This document shows, piece after piece, positions 1 to 12,242 of a stretch of DNA of 64,000 bases (position 1 is its first letter; every line of letters starts with the position of its first letter). Where the stretch lies: assembly GCA_016584305.1 (NCBI GenBank), contig JACEEZ010019106.1:1-64000 (forward strand). Reading direction: 5' to 3'. This stretch comes from Chionoecetes opilio. Taxonomy: Eukaryota > Arthropoda > Malacostraca > Decapoda > Majidae. The notes under the pieces were generated by a model. That model ran no database searches and was not told the DNA's origin. It saw only the letters and a program-made list of their open reading frames with translations. A program made the translations under genes and the position numbers.

Positions 1-967
1 CCCCAAATGAAAAAGGAAACGCCCGGTGGGGGTTAGGAGTTAAAATAATAAAGGAGATGTAAGTCGAGCTTGGGTGAGGCGCGGGAGAACGGGTAGAAGG
101 GAGCAGCAGCAAGGTAGCGTCGAGAAGGCCAGAGCGATCGGGTGGTGAACGTTGGACTGAGAGAATCAAAGGATGGAAAAAAAAAAGAAGTTAAATTGCA
201 GCCCAAAATATTAATTCCTCACATGTATACGTGGGCTCTTGATAACATATGGGGAAAAATAATGAAGATAATAATGATAATGATAATGATAAGTGATGAT
301 GCTTGTTGTTAATAGTGCCAAAACCTCAGACGAAATAAAGAAGTAAAAGGTAAAAAAGATCATGTAGCGTAAAGATGAGGTCAAGTGGTTACCAGACTGC
401 TTGGTGTTAGTGAGGAAAATACCTGACACAGATCGCCCGTTGGTGTGGATCTGGAGGAGTCTGGAGGAGCGGGGGAGCGGCGTCGAGCTACAGAGGGAAG
501 CTGGGCCGGCAGAACGCAGCACAAATGAGGATAACGGGACATAGCAGCCAGGACGAGGATGGCAAGGGTCGAGATGCTGTAGGATAGGTTAGGATTGCTG
601 GAAATACAATACTGGAATGAGCGGCGTCTATTGGGTCGACTTAGGATATTGGAATGGGATTTTTCTGAAGTGTTTGAGGATTGAGAGGAATCGTAGGGTG
701 AGGGGGAGTGAGGGTGGCGTCCAGATGCGCGTGGAGGTGCAGATTTGAGGTGTTCTGCTGCTACGTGAGGACGAGTCAATAAACAGGGCGGACACACAGC
801 GAGGGAGGGAGGCCATGCCAGGCACCCGCAACCCCTCGTGCTCCTCTCTTATTCTCTCATGCAGTGTTATTATATTATTTTCACTTTATTTTTTTAAGAG
901 AAGTTTAGTTTATTTTTTTTTCATCGATTGTTTCCTGTTTTTTGTTCAGTTTTCACGTTTAAATCCT
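1..967. other. No recognised gene
   Basis: The stretch is non-repetitive with short runs of GATAAT-type repeats near 270-300. A 138-codon minus-strand frame (381-797) is rich in Pro and Ser, has no recognisable domain and lies beside other open frames of similar quality, so I do not call it a gene. A 5' exon or UTR cannot be excluded. Confidence 0.5.
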
Positions 968-1446
968 AGGCATTTATAGTTGTGTCACGGTAATGCTTTA
1001 TTTCTAATGTCACTTGTTGCAGGAATTTATAGTTGTGTCGCGGTAATGCTTTATTTCTAATGTCACTTGTTGCAGGAATTTATAGTTGTGTCGCGGTAAT
1101 GCTTTATTTCTAATGTCACTTGTTGCAGGAATTTATAGTTGTGTCGCGGTAATGCTTTATTTCTAATGTCACTTGTTGCAGGAATTTATAGTTGTGTCGC
1201 GGTAATGCTTTATTTCTAATGTCACTTGTTGCAGGAATTTATAGTTGTGTCACGGTAATGTTTTATTTCTAATGTCACTTGTCGCAGGAATTTATAGTTG
1301 TGTCACGGTAATGTTTTATTTCTAATGTCACTTGTCGCAGGAATTTATAGTTGTGTCACGGTAATGTTTTATTTCTAATGTCACTTTTTGCAGGAATTTA
1401 TAGTTGGTGTCGCGGTAATTCTTTATTTCTAAGGTCACTTGTCGCT
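968..1446. repeat. 53-bp minisatellite, about 9 copies
   Basis: Head-to-tail units with a period of exactly 53 bases; for example the unit start AGGAATTTATAGTTG occurs at 1021 and 1074. Units carry small variants (TGTCGCGG or TGTCACGG; TTGTTGC or TTGTCGC) that cluster by position, so the last copies resemble one another more than the first. The final copy is the most divergent. No open frame runs through it. Confidence 0.95.
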
Positions 1447-3839
1447 CGGTTTTTTTTCTTTGCATAGACGATTTTATAATTAAATGTAAAATTTAACATT
1501 TAGGAAAAAGGGTTTTGTAAGAATTTTATTTTTTCTAGATTTTAGTACTATTAGCATATTTCTGCTAAATGCTTTTATCAAAAAATTATGTGATATTGAT
1601 TAAATAGAGAAAAAATTATATAAAGTAAAAATATCATTCAATATTAATACAAATGTAAAAAACATCAAATCAAGTGTACTATCAAAAAAAATAAGCATAA
1701 TGAGCACATAAAAAACAACCTTGTCCCCCCACCCATTTTACAATAACAAACCCAAAGATTGTGGGGAAAACTAAACAAGGCTTTCCCTGCCACCCCCCCT
1801 TCCTTCCTCCTCGCCGCCGCCGCTGCAGTCCGTCTAGTACACTTTCCCGCTCAGATTCATGCTGACCCAATTGTATTTTCCCCTTCACCCTTTCCCCCTA
1901 CCCCCGGGCCCAGCCACCCCCTGCACGTTTTTTTTCCCCTTTTGCTTTGATCTGAAATCTCTCTAAATTTTTGTGTCATATTTTTTTTTAAATGCATCAA
2001 ACATATCTCACTAAAGCTATGCAAAAAATATTCAGCTGAGGACCCTTTAATAAATTTTAATTGGGGTGCCCCCCCCAAATATAGACTTGAAAACAGGTTT
2101 TTTACCCTCCGGGCTCCTTTTATTTCCTTTAAGAATCAGATTTTTGTTAAAAGAGAATTGGAGTGAAGGAAGAGAAGTCAGGCAACTGTATTGTGACCTA
2201 AATTCAAAAAGAAACCCTGGGCTTTTGGTACCCCCAGCGGGGGTTTGGGAGTAGTGTGGTGGGTGTGTAAGGAAAGAAACCCCGGGAAAAAGGCTTGGCT
2301 TAGAAAGAGTTTAAGGGGGCTAGGAAAAGACAGAGAGACACAGCGGAGAGGCAACGAGCGCCACAACCAGGCGGGTGGAGCGCACGGGCGGCGGAGCGGG
2401 GCCCAATCCGCAAACACATACCCCGGTTATGTCAGTGTAAGTCTGAGATATCCTCTTTCAAAAAATTTTTTGGATCGGGGAGCTACATCGCGTCAAATCG
2501 ATGACTCAAAAACCCCCCAGACTTTCCCCCCCCCTCGGTGCAAGTCTGCCCCAACCCCCCCTGGCTGGATCCAGAAAGCGTATTACATCTTTCCGTGCGT
2601 CACAGGGCCAATATTATGGCGTAGATTTACACCACCTCGTGAGGGGGTTTAGAGAAGGTGTTCTCATATATAAAAAATAAAATGTCTTTTTATCCCAAAT
2701 AGACTTTACCCCGGGAAAGGGGTTGACATATAAGCCTATTGGTATCGGCAGCGGCGTGTGTTTTAAAAAATGTTTAGGAGATAAAGCCTTGGTGGCGGGC
2801 CCCCTCCCCGTGTAGGTACTGCCTCGGGTGGTTTTTTGTTTTTAGTTCTTATTGGCAGCCCCAAATTTTTTTAAAACCACTACGAGTCCCTGTGACAGAA
2901 TTGTTGGGGACAGGCGAGCCTGGCATCCCGCGGCTAGATTAGTTGTTTCACTATACGAATTTGGGAGTTTTTGAGAATAAACTTTTGTTCTGATGCCTGC
3001 CCCTCAGTGACCTTGCATAGGGTTTAGGTCACTCCGCCCTTTGCCCCCTCATTGCCCCTGAATGGTATTAGGTCACTTTTGCTACCCTTTAAAAAGGTAC
3101 AATCCCCCGAACGGAAGGAATGCTCGCCCCGTCGGAGAAGTTCCCATTTTTTTAACGTGGCGAGATTCCTATTAAGGACTTTAAAAGTTTTTTTTAAAAA
3201 ACAAAAAACAGTACCCAAAATCTATATTTTTAAAACAGCTTTTAAACCCGTGTTTGTGAACCCAGGGACCGAATATGGGGGGGTTAGTTTAGTGATTGGG
3301 GAGTCTGGGGTTTTGACATGTTAAAAACAATGTCCTGTATTGTTTTGAAGTGTAGTTTTAAATTTTTTTGGGACAAGCGAAAAACTTGCCCAAATAACGA
3401 GTCCTTTTTTTCTTTCTTTTTGCACCTATTAAAGTGGAACTCGCCGAAAACTTTTATGTGGCAAGATTCTGGGTGGTGTTTGTTAAAAAAGGACGATACT
3501 GCGCGGTCACTCCGCCGTTACCAAAATGCTTTTTCTTTTTATTTTTTTTTTAGTATACTGTACAGTATTAAGATTTCCCGGAAACCTTTAAAACTTTTTT
3601 ATTCTATTTTTGCCCATACTCCCCCCTCTCCTCCAAAAAAAGCTTGGGGACCTGGGGGAATGCAGGATTATGGCTGGGGTCACAATATCTCGCAAACCAC
3701 ATACTTTTTGGTTATGGAAATTAAAAAAAATTTTTCTAGATTTAGGGAAATTCATTGGGATTTCTTTTTTGAGTCCAAACGGGGGAAACCGACGATCCCA
3801 CAGAATGATGACAAAGTATTTGAAAAACCCCCCAAAACC
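1447..3839. other. AT-rich then homopolymer-rich DNA, no gene
   Basis: 1447-1760 is AT-rich. From about 1770 the sequence is dominated by runs of C, G, A and T 4 to 9 bases long, more than in most of the window. Open frames here (such as 2245-2652 and 3318-3917, both plus) translate to compositionally odd peptides without domains. This looks like a poorly resolved consensus rather than coding DNA. Confidence 0.5.
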
Positions 3840-4590
3840 CCCCCTAGGATTTTAGGTTGGGTTAGATTTGGTTGGGTTTGGTTAGATTTGGTTAGGTTAG
3901 GTTTTGGTTGGGTTTAGGTTGGGTTAGGTTTGGGGTGGGTCAAGCCCCCGTAGATTAGGTTATTTTGGTTGGGCAAATTTTCTAATAAAGGGAAAATTCC
4001 CTAGATCAAAAGGGAATTTTCCCCCCCCTTAAACAACTCTTAAATTAACGTGTTTTCGACCAAAAATTTGTTCCCCACCCAAAACCCCCCGCTTCCCCAG
4101 GGCCCCCAAAACTTGTTTGGGGGAAGGGGAAAGAGAGGGCAAACACTAGAATTTTACCAAACTTATATACATATTGTAAAAATGTATAGTTGTTTTAGAA
4201 AAATCTCTACAGACACAACCTCCCCTTTCCCAGGGGCCCCCCCCAACGATATGGAGGTTGGTTAGGGATTTTGTTTAGGGTTATTTTTTTGGGGTTGGGT
4301 TTTGATTGGTTAGGTTAGGTTAGATTTGGTTAGATTTGGTTTTTAGGTTAGGTTAGTTTATCGGTGGGTCAAGACCCTCGCTAGGTTGGTTTTTTTGGGT
4401 TTAGGAAATTTCTTTTAGATATAAGTAAATTACTTTAGATTAGGGATTTTTTCCCCCTCTACAAAATTTTTAAAAAATTACTCTCCGACGCTTATTTGCT
4501 CCCCACCCAAAAACCCCGCATTCCACGGTGCCCAAAATTGCTTGGGGGTTAGTGGAGATATGGGGAAAAACTAGAAATTTACCGGAAAAA
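3840..4590. repeat. Degenerate ~420-bp direct repeat with GGTTAGG-like runs
   Basis: Two diverged copies (about 3840-4165 and 4265-4590) share the same order of landmarks: a GGTTAGG/GGTTTGG-rich start, GGGTGGGTCAAG or CGGTGGGTCAAG, an AT-rich middle, TTGCTCCCCACCC-type text, CCCCGC, then AAAACTAGAA-type text. The GGTTA runs are permutations of the arthropod TTAGG telomere repeat but are short and impure. Confidence 0.65.
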
Positions 4591-4865
4591 CTAGTCATGT
4601 CTCGAAAATGACAGGCGTCCTCGTCCTTTTTACCAAAAGCACTAATTTTTTGGCAAGGAAAATTTAGTCAGTGTTTCAAAAAATGACTGCGCAGCCTCGT
4701 CCATTTTTTTTCAAAAGATAATTTTACCCAAGGGAAAAACTAGCAGTTCTCGAAAAAGACCGTGCAGTCCCCCCCTCCCTTTTGCCAAACACAAAATTTT
4801 TGGAAGGAAAATTAGTCATGTTTCAGAAAATGCCGCGAGTCCTCGTTCATTTTTTTACCGGGATC
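4591..4865. repeat. Degenerate ~80-90-bp tandem repeat
   Basis: About three to four diverged units contain AGTCATGT, CGAAAATGAC, GCAGTCCTCGTCC and a T-rich stretch followed by ACCAAAAG. A further fragment of the unit lies near 5610-5660 (CTAAAATGACCGCG). Copies differ by many indels. Confidence 0.6.
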
Positions 4866-5380
4866 TTTCCCTTAAAATCCTACTAACCTAACATTACCTT
4901 CGGCGAGAGTTCCCGGGTTGTGTCAGGACAAATTTCGGGAGACGAGAGTACCAGGTACCGTTCTCATTATCCCTGAAGATCGATTAGGCCCTCAGAAGTC
5001 GCCTCTTAAAGCCCTTGAATTATTGATTTTTTTGTCAAAAATGATGCTGCCCCTTTTTTTTTCCCGAATTTTAGGGTTTAAACAGGATGGCTGGGCCATT
5101 ATTGCCCAGAAATATTTATTAAAAGGCATCAGGGTTTTCTGCCCTTTAAATTTTCCCCAAATTGTTTATTTTTTGGTCAATCTGTACTGTCAATGGTACT
5201 CCTTAGTTTGGGGTACCGTTGATTTTCGGGGGCCGCCTATAGTAGCATGCCCTACCCACAGACAGGGCAGTTTTAACGGTTTTTCAGAGACACCCCTATT
5301 TTTTTTTTTTGACCTAAAAAGGGGCTTGTTTAATGGAGATAGTTTAATTTTTCGCAAATCATAAAAAAAAAAAAAAAAGG
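4866..5380. other. No supported gene; one open frame
   Basis: A 148-codon plus-strand frame (4918-5364) is open, but its translation is not recognised, lacks domains and is interrupted by poly-F from a T tract. It sits in the low-quality, homopolymer-rich part of the window. Not called as coding. Confidence 0.4.
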
Positions 5381-5560
5381 TAATTTTTTTGGTTAAGGTT
5401 AAAATTAGGGTTTTTTAAACCTTTAAAGGGTTTGGTTTGGTTTCATTTAAAACCATAAGGGTTTGTTAGGTTTCATTAAACCTATAAGGTTAGGTTGGGG
5501 GTTTATTTAAAACCTTAAGGTTGGTTAAGTTTAATTTTTTTCATAATTTTTTTTTTTTTT
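5381..5560. repeat. Short degenerate repeat with TTTAAAACC and GGTT motifs
   Basis: Three to four imperfect units combine GGTTAGGTT or GGTTTGGTT with CATTTAAAACC and ATAAGG or TTAAGG. The run ends in poly-T at about 5545. Confidence 0.6.
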
Positions 5561-6279
5561 TTTGCGCAAAATAAAAAATATCTCCGTTAGAACAAGCACC
5601 TATTGTAGGCCAAGAAAAAATAGTCGGGTCTCTAAAATGACCGCGAAACTCCCCGTCCATATGCTTTAATATAGGGGGCCTGATTCAAACTGGCGGCCCC
5701 CAATAACTGTATCCCCTTATGGCCCCTCCAGCTAGGGCTCATGGGCTGGCGGTGAGGCTGGCGGAGTTGAAAATGAGGTTTTTTAACACCGCGCGCGTCG
5801 GCGAAACGAAACCAACCCCCTTCCCCATTGAGGGACGTTTTTGTTCCCCCCTGCGCCCCGTGTGGTTTATCAAACTACCAAATAAATATATTTAGGAAAC
5901 TGAACATACCATCATCTTCACGAACTTACTGCGTGTCATGAAAATAAATAAATTACGTAACTATGCAAGAATAAGTAATGATCCAAAGCGAAATGTACTA
6001 AAATTTTTTCCCTTTTCTCACCTTTTTTTATTCAACTCCTTGTTATTCATTTTAATTTTTGTTGCTTGCATGTTTATTTACTGTCTCGGGGGCGACACAC
6101 TTTTTTCCCATTCTGACGGGATATGATACGTCTCAAGCAAAATATTTGGTGGTCAAAAATTTAAATGACATCAAACAAACTTGTACGGAGCGTCGCCTCC
6201 CTGCCATGGTGGTGAGGACAGTCTGGACGCGCGGTCGTTTTCAACACAAACCACCAGCCTCACCGCCAGTCGCTGACCC
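5561..6279. other. No recognised feature
   Basis: Mixed-composition DNA with a fragment of the 80-90-bp repeat near 5610-5660. No splice-bounded open frame or RNA gene is seen. Confidence 0.4.
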
Positions 6280-6485
6280 CTTAGGTGGACAGGCCTTTAG
6301 TGTAGGGGAAGCACACTCGGGGTTTACAACCGAGAATCCCCCGGGTTTGATCCCCGGGTGAAACGGAAACGTTGGGCTGTTTTCCTTAAAACCCGAGCTC
6401 CCCGTCCACCCAGCAGTGAATGGGTACCGGGTGTTTTTGCCGGGGGGGTTTTAACCCCCTCCCGGGGTGCTGGTTCGGCCAAAAC
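6280..6485 (+). mobile_element. tRNA-derived SINE fragment
   Basis: A tRNA-like head has TTTAGTGTAGGGG in the A-box region, a degenerate anticodon arm (CTCGGGGTTTACAACCGAG) and a B-box-like GGGTTTGATCCCCGGG, which resembles tRNA-Val. It is followed by a body with CACCCAGCAGTGAATGGG and TACCGGGTGTT, a block I know from tRNA-derived SINEs in decapods and other invertebrates. It is degenerate (homopolymer-inflated) and its 3' end is not sharp. Confidence 0.75.
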
Positions 6486-8430
6486 TATAAGCACTACAGC
6501 AGCTCTCTGCTGGGTAGTCTGCGAGAGAGCTGTCTGGTTACAGCGAATCCATCTCAGCGCGTCAATAATACGAAATTCTTCAAACAAACATCATCAAACC
6601 CCTTCTTATCGCTTTAAACAGATAATCGATTTTTGTGTCAACCCCGATGCCATGAGTAAACACTGATTAATGTTTTTGTAAAAATTTTTTATCCGTACAG
6701 CCTTGTGATTGGTTAAGATCTGAATGATAAAATAAACATGCTGTGATTCGCTTTTAGCGAGGATGACGTCAATGTATTCGCCGCCAACACTGTTCGTGGA
6801 GAACTCCGAGATCTCCTCCTTGGCCCGGCGCAAGTCCATTCCGGGGGATTATTCAAAAGCCTCGGCGCAAAAGGGGGGGCGAGGGTTGCCCCGGGTAGCA
6901 TTTACACCTACTTACACCGCTTGATTACTTTTTTTTGCTAAAACTGGCCCCTGGGTGGCTGGCGGGGGGGCGGGCGGGACGGCCCACGTCCCTTTGACCG
7001 TCCTAAAATGGGAACCTTCGCCCGCCCCATCCTTTTTCCTATTTACACTTGCTGTATGATCGACTTATCTGTCATCCTTCCAGCCCATCTGATATCCCGC
7101 GGAGGTGTATCATGCTTCCATAATTGCGTTTTTTTAGCCAAGGGTGACTGATAGCCCGGGAGCTTGAGGGCAAGTGTCGTTGAGTCCCGGTAAATGGCGG
7201 AGGGAGGGAACCCGACCCAGCGCTCAGCCCTTCTCCGCGGCAGGGACACGATTTTTATTATTTAATTATTTCACTCCACAGACAAACGAGGTGAAGTCAA
7301 TCCCCCGATGTGCAACGCCCGCTGTCCACTCCATTTTTTCCCCCAAGGCCTGGTAGGGTATATATAAAGAAAACAGAAAGCGAATGGACTCTGTAAAAGA
7401 AAAATTTTGAAGTTAGCGAATATTGGCGACGTCAACAACAGGCCTCCCCGGCCCTATCCCGCCTGGTATGTGCCAATAACTTGCCTATATGGAAGTGTTA
7501 ATACACTCACGCTCTGTGTACACCAACCTGAATTTGACCTCACATTTCTGTGGAGGTAGTGACCGGGTACAGGAGAGAAAAAATATATATAAAATACTTT
7601 TTGAGAGGCATAAAACCAAACAAATGGAATTGCTTGAGTAAAGGAATATGGCGAGGATAATTTTACCTATAGTAATATTACAGGATGGTAAGGAAATATA
7701 TATATACATGGTGATATCGAATCCATTAGTATTCCATCAGGTAGGGTTGGAGGCAAAGCTTAATATGGCCTGCACCAAGTTTTGCTGTAAACTCTGTCGG
7801 CATATACAGGCACAAAATATAGATATAGCCCAGTGATAATTTTCTATCCCCTGGTGCTTCATATAGGCTCGTAAATTTGATGCAACGAGCTGATGTCCAT
7901 GTAGATTAAAAGAGGAACATGGGGAGTTCATTTTCTTTATCAACGGCACGTGATTAAAGCCTGTTAATTGAAACGGATATTGAAGCCATTTCAATACGCT
8001 AGAGGACAGGACGCCATGCTAGCTCCGCAGTTAGCCTGAGTTATACCTCACTAACCATCCTAGATAACTGTAATAAAGGCTGTGCTAACTTACAGCGCGA
8101 TGGTATTTAATTTCTTTATCAAATATTATGGCGATGGTGTGTGCTCCCGGAGTTTTGGCGGTGCGGTCGACTGTCGCCAAGAAAACTATTTCCCCGAGGC
8201 GGAATATATCTGGCCTGAATATCTGTTGCCGATAATATTCGCCCACCTTCCGAACGAAAATCAATATCGGCTTAATGGTTTTTATTACGGTCGTTGCATA
8301 GGGTTTTTTATATTAATTTAATGCCGCATGCCGTATATTGTTAATAATGGAGAACGAGGTGGTAATGAAGCAAAAAGGAAAAAAATGAGGATGCTGGTAT
8401 TCCTTTGGCTGGAGTGAAGGAAGCTGCTTG
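6486..8430. other. Long stretch with no recognised gene
   Basis: Open frames are short (under 110 codons) and overlap on both strands without domain signatures. Short AT runs occur near 7590 and 7700. I see no splice-supported exon, tRNA or clear repeat family. Confidence 0.45.
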
Positions 8431-8433
8431 CGC

Positions 8434-8541
8434 CACCACCACCACTTCTACCTCTTCTCTCTTCGGCGCCAGCTCCGCCACCACCACCACCACCACCTCC
8501 ACCACCTCCACCACCTCCACACCTACCACCATCACTACTGC
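8434..8541. repeat. (ACC)n-rich trinucleotide tract
   Basis: Imperfect CCACCA/CCACCT repeats. The matching poly-Thr and poly-Gly/Val frames on the two strands are by-products of the repeat. Confidence 0.85.
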
Positions 8542-8611
8542 CACCTTCGCTACCATTACCGTCAGTAGGGACGACTCTGCCCTGACAACAGCAAGTCCTA
8601 GGTGGCCTTTG

Positions 8612-8934
<323 letters not shown>

Positions 8935-9508
8935 CACAAATATTCAGAGTTAGAAGGGACACGCGCGCAACAGCACATGCACGCGAACACATTCAGACAT
9001 ATATGCCAGGCATACAAATAGAGAAGCGCCGCTTGGGACATTCAGATTGAGTTTCGAGCTGCGAGACAAGTCCTGAATAGTCCCGGCAGGGTCATTGGGC
9101 ACCTACAGAGTGTTGGCTGACGTTGTTTTGTTTTCAGCGAGAGATCGGGACTTGTTTCCCACTACAATCGTCACCAAATTTAGTCTCTGTATATATATTT
9201 TTTTCTCGCTTCTAAAAAAATAAGAAAACCAGGTCTAGTTCAGGATACATAATGTTGTATACACATTCATATTATCAGATAATGATGACATTGATTGCTA
9301 GCACTTTTGTAAAGACATGATATCTTATCCATTTATTTAGTTAAATGTTCATTCATAGATTATTCTATCAACATCTGTTTTAATAAATTGTTTTTTCATT
9401 CATTTGTTTTGAAGATTCCTATTCCTTTGTTGATGACTGATATGCTTTTGTGGCCGGAATATTATCTTGCCTGGAGCATATATGAAAAATTACTTAATTA
9501 GTAATGGT
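8935..9508. other. No recognised feature
   Basis: Unique, AT-leaning DNA between two microsatellites without a supported exon. Confidence 0.45.
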
Positions 9509-9581
<73 letters not shown>

Positions 9582-9690
9582 GAAGAGAGAGAAGAGAGGG
9601 GGAGAGAGAGGGGAGAAGAGGAGAGAGAAAAGGAAAAGAGAGAGAGAGAGAGAGGGGGAAGGGAAAAGAGAGAAGAGAGAGAAGGGGAGT
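9509..9690. repeat. Compound (TA)n-(GA)n microsatellite
   Basis: TA repeats (9509-9541) pass directly into GA-rich sequence with GGGGA and AAAGGA interruptions up to about 9690. Confidence 0.95.
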
Positions 9691-9980
9691 CAATATATTG
9701 AAAATAAATTGCCAAATAAATTGTATAATATGGATTTTGTAAACATATGACTCCATGTAAGGGAAACCATCAGACCAATAGTTTTGCACATTTTAATATA
9801 ATCTTTGTTTTGCAGAGTTAGTGAAGAAACCGTCAACGCATCCTCTTCTCTAAGGAGTACAAAATTTTTTTCCACCTTACGTTCAGTTCTCTTAAGTTCA
9901 AAAGTGACTTGTGTGCAACTTCATCAGGAGGCCAAAAGTGATATCTTTTTGATGATAATTGTCAATGTGCTTTTGTTCGA

Positions 9981-10042
9981 NCTCTCTTCTCTCTTCTCTC
10001 TCTCTTCTCCTCATCTCTCTCTCTCCTCTCTCCCCCTCCTTT
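9981..10042. repeat. Ambiguous base followed by (TC)n-rich tract
   Basis: Position 9981 is n, the only ambiguous base I noticed in the window. It is at the edge of a TC-rich microsatellite, a typical place for an unresolved consensus. Confidence 0.85.
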
Positions 10043-10103
10043 TTATCTTTTTTGATGTGACAATATTTTTCCATTTTCATTATGCGTTACTCTTATGTCC
10101 CTT

Positions 10104-10107
10104 TGTG

Positions 10108-10138
<31 letters not shown>

Positions 10139-10156
10139 TGTGTGTGTGTGTGTGTT
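10104..10156. repeat. (GT)n microsatellite
   Basis: GT repeat with one GGTG interruption. It abuts the coding segment at 10161 and may mark where that coding sequence is interrupted or misassembled. Confidence 0.95.
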
Positions 10157-10160
10157 GTGA

Positions 10161-10560
10161 CGCCTTAGCGTGCATTTCCCCGCTTCGATTGGTGATGGTG
10201 ACGATGGAATCCAGGAAGCCGTCCACCCTGCACACCTTCAGGCACTTGTGGTAGGTGTTGCCGGCACACGCGTGCACGGTGGAGGGCGGGGGCGGGGCAG
10301 ACGGCCAGCACCTCGGGCACCGCGCCGGCCCCGCCACCTCCACCCTGGGGCGCGCCTCGCGCAGCAGCGGGAGCAGCACGTCGCGGGTCCCCATCACCCT
10401 GAAGACCCTGATGACGGCCGTCCCTCCCTGGTGCGTCACCATCTTCACGGAGCCGAAGTTACCGGCCCCCAGGTGGCGGCCGGGCCCCAGGGCACGCAGC
10501 TCCTGCTCGCACAGGAAGGATACGCGACGCCGCAGGAATTGCTCGTCGCCTTCCTCCGTG
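10161..10560 (-). CDS. Protein-kinase-like domain, N-lobe segment (partial)
   Basis: One open minus-strand frame runs from about 10560 to 10161. It begins with an acidic stretch (TEEGDEQFLRRR) and reaches LGAGNFGSV, which fits the glycine-rich GxGxFGxV loop of protein kinases. Then comes TAVIRVF at the VAIK position, with Arg where the ATP-binding Lys is expected, then REAR (possible helix-C Glu), and finally GFLDSIV and GEMHAKA, which resemble the helix before the HRD loop. The catalytic HRD and DFG motifs are not in the window: the frame runs into a (GT)n microsatellite. A stop (TAA near 10585) lies just upstream in frame, so the 5' boundary is probably a splice site or a break. The order of motifs matches kinase-like proteins that are multicopy in decapods. 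Pseudokinase, pseudogene or a consensus-damaged gene are all possible. Confidence 0.7.
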
Positions 10561-10742
10561 CCTTTGCCGCGCCAGAAAGAGGATTATGTGTGGCGCAGAT
10601 CCTTGAGGGGGTGGCGCACCTCAGAGCCCCGCGAGCCCCGCGAGGGCCAAGACAAGGCAGCCCGCCACGCACGCAACCCTACACAGCGAGCACTCTGTGT
10701 CTAGGGCAGCGAGCAGCGCCTCTCCCACCAGCGGCAGGAAAC

Positions 10743-10967
10743 TCACCGCCGTGGAGGGCGCCGCGCAGGCCTGGCTGTGAGGCAGCACCGGTACACAGCC
10801 ACCGCCATACACCAAGTCCCCAGCACCAGACTGACGCCGAGAGAGTCCAGCACGTGGTGTGGTCGCCGCTGCAGGACCGTCATCGTGGCGGCCACCAGGA
10901 GGGCTTCGGGGCTGTCCATGAGGCACAGGATGAGCGCCGCCACACTCACGGCGCCGAGGTGACGTAA
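10743..10967 (-). CDS. Possible exon encoding two hydrophobic helices
   Basis: A minus-strand frame translates to a hydrophobic segment (VSVAALILCLMDSPEALL), a short polar loop (QRRPHHV) and a second hydrophobic segment (LVLGTWCMAVAVY). It ends at CGGCG followed by GTGAGT, a good splice donor, at about 10746. Another GTGAGT lies near 10950. This could be a membrane-protein exon or a chance frame in GC-rich DNA. It is on the same strand as and upstream of the kinase-like segment, but I cannot show they belong to one gene. Confidence 0.3.
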   Translation of the reverse strand, partial: LRHLGAVSVAALILCLMDSPEALLVAATMTVLQRRPHHVLDSLGVSLVLGTWCMAVAVYRCCLTARPARRPPRR

Positions 10968-11718
10968 CGGCCATCTTGATCTTGATCATCGTAATCTTGT
11001 CATGGCAGATATCACCATTGTGCAATCCTATAACTTGCCTTGGGTTGGGCGCCCCAAAGTAACACAATAAGAGATATATTCGTAGCTGTAATTCAGAATG
11101 GTACTAAAGGACAAAACAATGCTAACAATTGGTAAGTGGCAGTCATAATTTTGTTTTTGTATTTTGACCAATTACCATACTTTTAGTATTTCATCATAAT
11201 AAATATATATATATACATACATTATATATAGGTATTCTACTGTTATTATGTGTGTGTGGGTGGGTTATTTTTTTACAATATTTAAATAGGTCTTGAAAAA
11301 ACTATGAGAAGCAGCGTGCCCAGGAATTAAGGTCAGGAGCCGCCACTGATTGAATCTGTAGCGAGACAGAAGTAGAAATGATCCAATCAGAGAGCACAAA
11401 GGTCATTACAGTGTAAAGTATCTCAAGAAATTAAGCCTTAATGAACCCTGAAACACATTACAGAAAGGAAAGTCCTCTTCATGATGGCAACTGACCAATT
11501 TTTTCACGATTTTTCCTTCTTAATGGAAATTACCTCATATCCTTTTTTCCCTAAACTTTGACGCTTTCATAATGCAGCAGCAAACTTTTTTCCCTCTTTT
11601 CCAATGCATTTCAGGGAATTACGAAAGAAAATAAAGAAAGAAGAAGGGAAGGATGGAGGAAGGAGAATAAGCTTGAAGGAAAGCTTAGAGCTAACTAAGT
11701 GAATCAACTGAACTTTTC
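10968..11718. other. No recognised gene
   Basis: AT-rich DNA with a short (TA)n near 11205-11230. No splice-supported frame is seen. Confidence 0.45.
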
Positions 11719-12029
11719 CTCTCTCTCTCTCTCTCTCATCTCGTCTCCTCATCTCCTCACTCTCTCTCTCGTCTCTACTCTCTCTCTCCTCTCACATCCT
11801 CATCTTCTCTCGTCGTCATCCTCGATCTCTCTCTCATCCTCTCTGCTCGCTCTCGTCTCTCTCTCTCGCTCTCTCTCTCTCGATCTCTCTCTCTCTCGTC
11901 TCTCTCACTCATCGTCTATCTCTCTCGCTCTCGTCTCGTCTCTCTCTCTCTCTCATCTCTCTTCTCTTCTCTCGGTCTCCTCTCTCTCTCTCCTCTCTCT
12001 CTCTCTCGTCTCTCTCTACTACGTCTCTC

Positions 12030-12074
<45 letters not shown>

Positions 12075-12122
12075 TCTAACTCGTCTCTCTCTCTCATCTC
12101 TCTCTCTCTCCAATCTCTCATC

Positions 12123-12154
<32 letters not shown>

Positions 12155-12209
12155 ATCTCTCTCTCCGTCTCTCCCCTCTTTGTCTCTCCTCTCTCTCTCT
12201 TCTCCAGCC

Positions 12210-12242
<33 letters not shown>

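Noticed and set aside
10170..10967. 265-codon plus-strand frame
   Set aside because: GC-rich shadow of the minus-strand kinase-like segment; its translation is His/Pro/Arg-rich without domains.
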